Part shown: positions 22,600 to 26,167 of the stretch, piece by piece
How positions within the stretch are numbered: the stretch's first letter is position 1
How the letters are laid out: each line of letters begins with the position of its first letter
Source: a virus
Virus record (IMG/VR): IMGVR_UViG_3300042321_000122
Coordinates: 1-26,167 of that record
Length of the DNA stretch: 26,167 nt
Direction: 5' to 3' (one strand)
Made by a program: the position numbers and the translations under genes
The notes under the pieces: model-generated
What the model was told of the DNA's origin: nothing
Database searches by the model: none
The model's input: the letters and a program-made list of their open reading frames with translations, nothing else

Positions 22600-22923
22600 T
22601 TATGCGTAGGTTTCGCCAGCAGCTTGACCACCGTTGATGTCCAGCAGTGTCACAGTCGCATTGCCAGAAGAATTCTTGGCAAAGATATTGACACCATCGG
22701 AAATCACAACACCACCAGTATTGGATGCCATAACGGTAGCATTAGAACTGCCGTTATAGGCCAACACGGTGACGTTAGCGGACGGGAACATGACATAGAT
22801 ACCTGCCGGAATGACAGTACCGTTGCCAGTTGCCACTGCGTTAATAGTAACAGTCTGGAAGTAAGCGCCCGGAGTGTTGCTTTGAGCGCCAGCCAGAATA
22901 ATTTTATTAGGTGCAAGAGACAT
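22600..22923 (-). CDS. Putative capsid decoration protein, 107 aa
   Basis: A 107-residue protein (SLAPNKIILAGAQSNTPG, YFQTVTINAVATG, GIYVMFPSANVTVLAYN, GVNIFAKNSSGNATVTLLD) with almost no charged residues. It follows the major capsid gene by ten bases with GGAGGAAATC as ribosome site, the usual place for a small decoration or cement protein. The beta-sandwich-like strand pattern supports this. Its sequence is not a recognised family, and whether it is cement or a spike component is open. Confidence 0.65.
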   Translation of the reverse strand: MSLAPNKIILAGAQSNTPGAYFQTVTINAVATGNGTVIPAGIYVMFPSANVTVLAYNGSSNATVMASNTGGVVISDGVNIFAKNSSGNATVTLLDINGGQAAGETYA

Positions 22924-22933
22924 GATTTCCTCC

Positions 22934-23944
22934 TTACAGGCTCAAAGAGTTGTAGCCCGTAATCTTCGTCATGGCTTTCGGCTTGGTGTTTACCAATTCT
23001 GCAATCATCAGAACTGCACCAACGTAGCCAATCTGGAAGTTCGGAAGTGTGGACTCGAAGCCAGTGAAGGCGAACGATGCCTGCTCATGGATATAGAGCG
23101 AGAGATAGTTCGTGTTCAGCAGATACAGAGTACCTTCCGGGCAATACGGGTCTGGATAGATTGGCACACCAGCAACCATCAGGGCGCGGAAAGCAGCCTG
23201 TGGGCCATTGGCATCACCATCAAAGCCGGAGCCGGGAGTAATCATGTAGTTTTCTTGGCCTACATAATCCTGTGCCAGCAACGTCCAAGTACCGAAACCG
23301 CAAACGCCAAAGGTCGGAACCTCTGCGCCATTCTTCACGGTGCCGGAAATGTATTGCAGTACGTTTTGACGGGTCGGGTTGACCGAGCCAGCAGCGTATT
23401 GCTTCGACTTCCACCATGTGTCTGTAGTACGGTTAATGTTACCGTAGGTTGCGGTGCCAGTACCATCATCTACTGCCGCAGGCAGACCGATGAATTGCTG
23501 GTTGTTCGTGGTGTTGTTATACAGCGCGGTTGCCATCGAATCCATCATCACGTTGGTCGCGTCGTTCATACGCGCTTCGATCAGAGGAATGATTGCGTAG
23601 TCTTGCTGTACGGCACCTTCCATACCGAGGAACGGTACAGGAGAAACCAGCAGCTTCAGGTTAAATTCAGCTTGGTAAGCACCTTGCTGAACGGAAGGCT
23701 GCGCGAACGAACCGGAATAGTCCGACCACTGAGCATTCACGAATTGAGAACCCTGAACTGGAACCGATACAGACGACACACCGCCGGAGGCAGTCTGCGA
23801 GTTTGCAATCAGTGCCGCCATCAGGGGCGTTGAGTTGTAGATTTGCACGACCAACTTCGGGATAAATGCCCGACGAGTGACGTAGGTCAACTCGTTGTAC
23901 TGATTAGTACCCGAAGCCGGAAGAATGCCGCCACCAATAGGCAT
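22934..23944 (-). CDS. Major capsid protein (HK97-like fold)
   Basis: A 336-residue protein. Its features are an N-terminal arm (GGGILPASGTNQYNELTYVTRRAF), a spine helix region (TPLMAALIANSQ), GSQFVNAQWSDYSG, a long region with MEGAVQQDYAIIPLIEARMNDATN, and a P-domain-like C-terminal half including GVPIYPDPYCPEGTLYLLN and YLSLYIHEQASFAFTGFES. These match the phage major capsid proteins of this podovirus type. GGAGGTAAATT precedes the ATG, the strongest ribosome site I noticed, as expected for the most abundant product. It sits after the scaffold gene and before small decoration genes. Confidence 0.88.
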   Translation of the reverse strand: MPIGGGILPASGTNQYNELTYVTRRAFIPKLVVQIYNSTPLMAALIANSQTASGGVSSVSVPVQGSQFVNAQWSDYSGSFAQPSVQQGAYQAEFNLKLLVSPVPFLGMEGAVQQDYAIIPLIEARMNDATNVMMDSMATALYNNTTNNQQFIGLPAAVDDGTGTATYGNINRTTDTWWKSKQYAAGSVNPTRQNVLQYISGTVKNGAEVPTFGVCGFGTWTLLAQDYVGQENYMITPGSGFDGDANGPQAAFRALMVAGVPIYPDPYCPEGTLYLLNTNYLSLYIHEQASFAFTGFESTLPNFQIGYVGAVLMIAELVNTKPKAMTKITGYNSLSL

Positions 23945-23975
23945 AATTTACCTCCGAAGTTTAAAAAATAGCCCC

Positions 23976-24503
23976 TTACAAACCGATTGGCTTTGGATTC
24001 TTGCGTAATTCTGCCAAAGCCGCCGCTGCATTTTCACGGGCAGCAGCTACCGGATTCTTCATATAGCCCTTCACATCTAAACGAGACATGACGGGCGCTG
24101 GATAACCGGGTGTTGGCACTGCCGATTGCTTCATGTGACGCCAGTAATCAGCGGCGGTTTCATGATTAGCAATGCCTTTGTCGGTCATCAGTTTCTCAAT
24201 TTCAAGAATGTCATCATCAGACTGAGCGTAACCACTCTCTTTCAGCTTGTTACGGCGGCGATTCAATTCATCACGCACCTCACGCGCACGCAACTGCTTC
24301 TCAAGGTCTGCCACACGCTGTTCGGACGCCGAAACACGCTGGTTGACAACCTCTTCCATCTCCAATTCAGGCACAGGCAGGTCAGGATTGACCTCTTTTG
24401 CCAGTCTTAGAAAGGATTTGCGTGTTTTTGGGTCTTCCGACAAGCGTTTTGAAAGTGCAGCAAGCTCTTCAATTGCTTCGGGAGAATAGTTTTCCAGACT
24501 CAT
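23976..24503 (-). CDS. Scaffolding protein
   Basis: A 175-residue, acidic-to-basic, almost entirely helical protein. It begins YSPEAIEELAALSKRLSE and has a central coiled coil (RVSASEQRVADLEKQLRAREV), a DDILEIEKLMTDKG segment and a basic-hydrophobic end with Ala-rich helix and a Lys-Pro-Ile tail. Size, coiled coil and location directly upstream of the capsid gene fit an internal scaffold that guides shell assembly. No protease motif was seen in it. Confidence 0.78.
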   Translation of the reverse strand: MSLENYSPEAIEELAALSKRLSEDPKTRKSFLRLAKEVNPDLPVPELEMEEVVNQRVSASEQRVADLEKQLRAREVRDELNRRRNKLKESGYAQSDDDILEIEKLMTDKGIANHETAADYWRHMKQSAVPTPGYPAPVMSRLDVKGYMKNPVAAARENAAAALAELRKNPKPIGL

Positions 24504-24522
24504 GATTAGCCCCTTGAGTTAA

Positions 24523-24708
24523 TTAGTAAATTTTCTTGGTGTCGCCCGGCTTGCTCATAGTCATAGAGTTGCGCTTGCCGGTTTTTGAAGCATTCGACAG
24601 GCCACCCATTTCTGCGAAACGAGGCGTGTTGTAAATTTGACCATTCATCTGCGAGTTGTCAGTTGGGCGGCGAACGGTCATTGCACCCTTTGGCTTAAAA
24701 AGTTCCAT
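24523..24708 (-). CDS. Small hypothetical protein in capsid operon, 61 aa
   Basis: A 61-residue, Asn/Met/Lys-rich protein (LFKPKGAMTVRRPTDN, GQIYNTPRFAEMGGLSN, a SKPGDTKK end). No domain was recognised. AAGGAGCAATC precedes the ATG, a good ribosome site. It lies between the two assembly genes, so an accessory role in head assembly is possible but only by position. Confidence 0.6.
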   Translation of the reverse strand: MELFKPKGAMTVRRPTDNSQMNGQIYNTPRFAEMGGLSNASKTGKRNSMTMSKPGDTKKIY

Positions 24709-24717
24709 GATTGCTCC

Positions 24718-25149
24718 TTAAATTGGAAGTGGTGGTGCGGTAGTTCCCGCGATAGGCGCTGACATTGCTTCTCTCTGCCCCGGCGTAGCGCCACCCGCTT
24801 GTGGTAGAGACTGAATCATTTGGATGATTTCAGACGGCATCAAGCGACGCGAATCAGACTCGCGCTCACCAAAGCGGCGAGTAATTTCAGCGATCACTTT
24901 CTCAATGGTCTTGGACTCTTCTGAGCCCATAGCAAAGGCGGCTAGTGCTTGTTGCATCATGTCTAGCGCCATCATGACATTCAAACGCGCAGCTTCTTCT
25001 TCACCGCGCTTTGGTTCAGGCGTACTCAAAGGACTTGCCATCGGCGCAGTCGTTTCTTCCTGCTCAAACGCAGGCGGGGTGGCGGGTTCGCCTCCCATTC
25101 CTTGATCAGCCTTCATCAAGTCCATCATGTCCTGTGTTTTCACAGCCAT
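24718..25149 (-). CDS. Acidic helical protein upstream of scaffold, 143 aa
   Basis: A 143-residue protein. A Met/Gln-rich, Pro-rich disordered N-terminal half (EQEETTAPMASPLSTPEP) is followed by a helical block (LNVMMALDMMQQALAAFAMG, KTIEKVIAEITRRFGERE) and a Pro/Gly/Ala-rich end. AGGAG with a six-base spacer precedes the ATG. It is the first gene after the terminator and the candidate promoter. Its place between portal and scaffold genes, plus the mix of helix and disorder, suits an assembly chaperone, but no family was recognised. Confidence 0.6.
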   Translation of the reverse strand: MAVKTQDMMDLMKADQGMGGEPATPPAFEQEETTAPMASPLSTPEPKRGEEEAARLNVMMALDMMQQALAAFAMGSEESKTIEKVIAEITRRFGERESDSRRLMPSEIIQMIQSLPQAGGATPGQREAMSAPIAGTTAPPLPI

Positions 25150-25171
25150 TTGGTACTCCTATGTTGCGCGA

Positions 25172-25201
25172 ACGATAGATATAAATTAACTATCGCGTCA
25201 A
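25172..25201 (-). promoter_or_regulatory. Candidate promoter for the capsid operon with inverted repeat
   Basis: Read on the minus strand: TTGACG (25201-25196), an 18-base spacer, then TATCGT (25177-25172), an imperfect sigma-70-type pair. Within the spacer and -10 lies an inverted repeat, CGATAG at 25173-25178 and CTATCG at 25190-25195, separated by 11 AT-rich bases; another CTATCG is at 25240-25245. It sits directly after a terminator and ahead of the 143-aa gene, so a promoter is expected here. The inverted repeat could be an operator. Confidence 0.5.
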
Positions 25202-25203
25202 CT

Positions 25204-25227
25204 AAAAAAAGGGGCAAAATGTTGCCC
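25204..25227 (-). terminator. Rho-independent terminator after the portal / 57-aa pair
   Basis: On the minus strand GGGCAA (25227-25222), loop CATT, TTGCCC (25217-25212), then C and seven T (25210-25204). It stands 12 bases past the stop of the 57-aa gene and would separate the portal transcript from the capsid transcript. Confidence 0.82.
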
Positions 25228-25239
25228 GTTGCTATTTTA

Positions 25240-25413
25240 CTATCGACTGGTACTTCTGGTGCCAGTATTTCTACTAGCGCCTTTGAAGGCATTTCGGTTA
25301 AAGCTCATCGACGGTGGTTGCCGGGTCGATTGAATATCACGCTGGCTCATACGGGGTTGATCCCCACTTTTCAGCATGGACTGGGAGTTCATTGCGCCTG
25401 ATCGTTGATTCAT
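25240..25413 (-). CDS. Small basic Ser/Arg/Gln-rich protein, 57 aa
   Basis: A 57-residue protein (MNQRSGAMNSQSMLKSG, SQRDIQSTRQPPSMSF, FKGASRNTGTRSTSR). The ATG overlaps the portal stop codon (TAATG), giving coupling. It is rich in Ser, Arg, Gln and Asn with no predicted fold, and ends 12 bases before a terminator. No family was recognised; a portal-associated or head-assembly accessory role is inferred only from coupling. Confidence 0.6.
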   Translation of the reverse strand: MNQRSGAMNSQSMLKSGDQPRMSQRDIQSTRQPPSMSFNRNAFKGASRNTGTRSTSR

Positions 25414-26167
25414 TACACAGCCCTCAGTTGCGGTTGTTCGGGTTGCTCTGGTGTCGCGCCTGCTGGTGCGCCACCTTGCGGTGCGGCAGGGGGCTGCATC
25501 ATTTGCTGCATAGCTGCGGCAGCTTCCATTGCCTTGACCTCTTCCACCAGTCGATCTTTCATTGGCGGCTCGACCATCTCCAGCAAGCTGGCCTTACCAA
25601 TAGCGCCAGCATTAAACAGGCTAAAGGCCAAGTCTCTGGCATCTTCCATGAAGATTGGGCTATTGGAATGCGCGTCCACTTTGACAACAAAGTCATCCGT
25701 AAACTGGGCAGCAATAAATTCGTTGCCATCTTCGTCACGGTAGCGCGTATCGTCATAGACCATCATCATCTTCAGATACAGCGTTGCAATTTTCTCAAGA
25801 CTGTCTTCAATGGTCAATGCACGTTTCTTGGCGCGGGAAGAACCCAGTCGAGCAAGCTGCGAGGCATGGCCTTGGCTACGAACGCCAGTTTCGCCACGGC
25901 CTGAGAGTACGCTGGTAATACCAGAGGCTTCAGCAAACATGGCGTCAATCTCACCGAGTTCGCGGAACAAGTCGTTCGGGATGTTTGGCGTGAACTCTTC
26001 TACTTTGGCGTTAGGCATATCAGACGCCACCATGCCGTTGGCACGATTAAGCGCAAACATCTTTTCATCCAAGATTCCTTGGAAACCGATAAACGCCTTG
26101 GGTGGGTTGACCTGCTTGTCCAGCAATTCGAGTATCTGTCCGGTTCGTTTATTACGCATCTCTTGCA
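25413..26167 (-). CDS. Portal protein, C-terminal part (cut by window end)
   Basis: The frame stays open at the right edge, so the N-terminus lies outside; the first Met seen is internal. The visible 250 residues include EEFTPNIPNDLFRELGEID, an ITSVLSGRGETGVRSQG clip-like segment, a long helix (QLARLGSSRAKKRALTIEDSLEKIATLYLK) and a Pro/Gln/Ala-rich tail. These are characteristic of podovirus portal C-terminal halves (stem, wing and crown). The portal ring is the DNA entrance of the head and the anchor for the adaptor encoded at 21210. The tail of the gene overlaps the next ATG. Confidence 0.82.
   Translation of the reverse strand, partial: QEMRNKRTGQILELLDKQVNPPKAFIGFQGILDEKMFALNRANGMVASDMPNAKVEEFTPNIPNDLFRELGEIDAMFAEASGITSVLSGRGETGVRSQGHASQLARLGSSRAKKRALTIEDSLEKIATLYLKMMMVYDDTRYRDEDGNEFIAAQFTDDFVVKVDAHSNSPIFMEDARDLAFSLFNAGAIGKASLLEMVEPPMKDRLVEEVKAMEAAAAMQQMMQPPAAPQGGAPAGATPEQPEQPQLRAV

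Noticed and set aside
22922-23833. Open frame on the plus strand of 303 aa
   Set aside because: It is the antisense shadow of the major capsid gene; Cys/His/Arg-rich composition without domain pattern.
23963-23990. T-run on the minus strand with a weak AGCC/GGCT pairing between scaffold and capsid genes
   Set aside because: The stem is only four pairs with a long loop, and a terminator before the capsid gene would make little sense.
1-26167. tRNA genes, integrase or attachment sites
   Set aside because: No cloverleaf with a CCA-type end, no tyrosine or serine recombinase motif and no duplicated core site were seen.

Overview
This window is a piece of a tailed-phage genome, most likely podovirus-like. 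It carries a portal, scaffold, capsid, head-tail adaptor, nozzle and tail-fibre series in the usual order. It then carries a run of large internal-virion-like proteins and a lysis cluster. No tail tape measure, sheath, integrase or tRNA gene was seen. A Gram-negative, probably aquatic, bacterial host is my inference from the podovirus-like gene set, the M15 endolysin and moderate base composition; the sequence does not name the host. Both ends are cut inside genes: a recombination protein at the left and the portal at the right.

Layout. Positions 2-2497 (+ strand) hold a short DNA-metabolism arm: the C-terminal part of a RecT-like annealing protein, a winged-helix protein, a small protein with an SSB-type C-terminal tip, a tiny cysteine-rich exported protein, a PD-(D/E)XK-type nuclease and a GT-A glycosyltransferase. 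It converges at about 2.5 kb on a hairpin terminator that serves the opposite strand. Positions 26167-2558 (- strand) form one long late block, packed so tightly that many stop and start codons overlap (ATGA or TAATG). In transcription order it holds: portal C-terminus and a 57-aa basic protein; a terminator and a candidate promoter; a capsid-assembly set (small acidic protein, 61-aa protein, scaffold, major capsid protein, two small beta-rich proteins); adaptor and nozzle; a large tail fibre; a three-gene cassette of small structural proteins; a second fibre; a membrane protein; an HxxxH-repeat protein; an acyl carrier protein and a beta-ketoacyl synthase; a possible gp13-like protein; four large internal-virion-like proteins; six small genes; and a lysis cluster (TM/coiled-coil protein, holin, M15 endolysin) ending in a small basic protein, a methyltransferase and another small basic protein.

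The most unusual feature is at 13948-15362. A translationally coupled acyl carrier protein (DSLD phosphopantetheine site) and a beta-ketoacyl-ACP synthase (apparently complete Cys-His-His set with the conserved Lys) sit inside the virion-structure operon between a fibre/HxxxH module and the internal-virion genes. This is a fatty-acyl or polyketide-type elongation pair in a place where only particle genes are expected. I would put it forward as the candidate undescribed system: phage-directed acyl-chain synthesis late in infection, possibly for envelope lipid change or for acylation of a product. What it makes cannot be read from the sequence.

Five genes missed by a simple 60-aa ORF cut-off or needing a corrected start were recovered from overlap and ribosome-binding-site logic: 1122-1268, 2558-2710, 6040-6213, 6210-6401 and 25240-25413. 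Several other starts were moved for the same reason.
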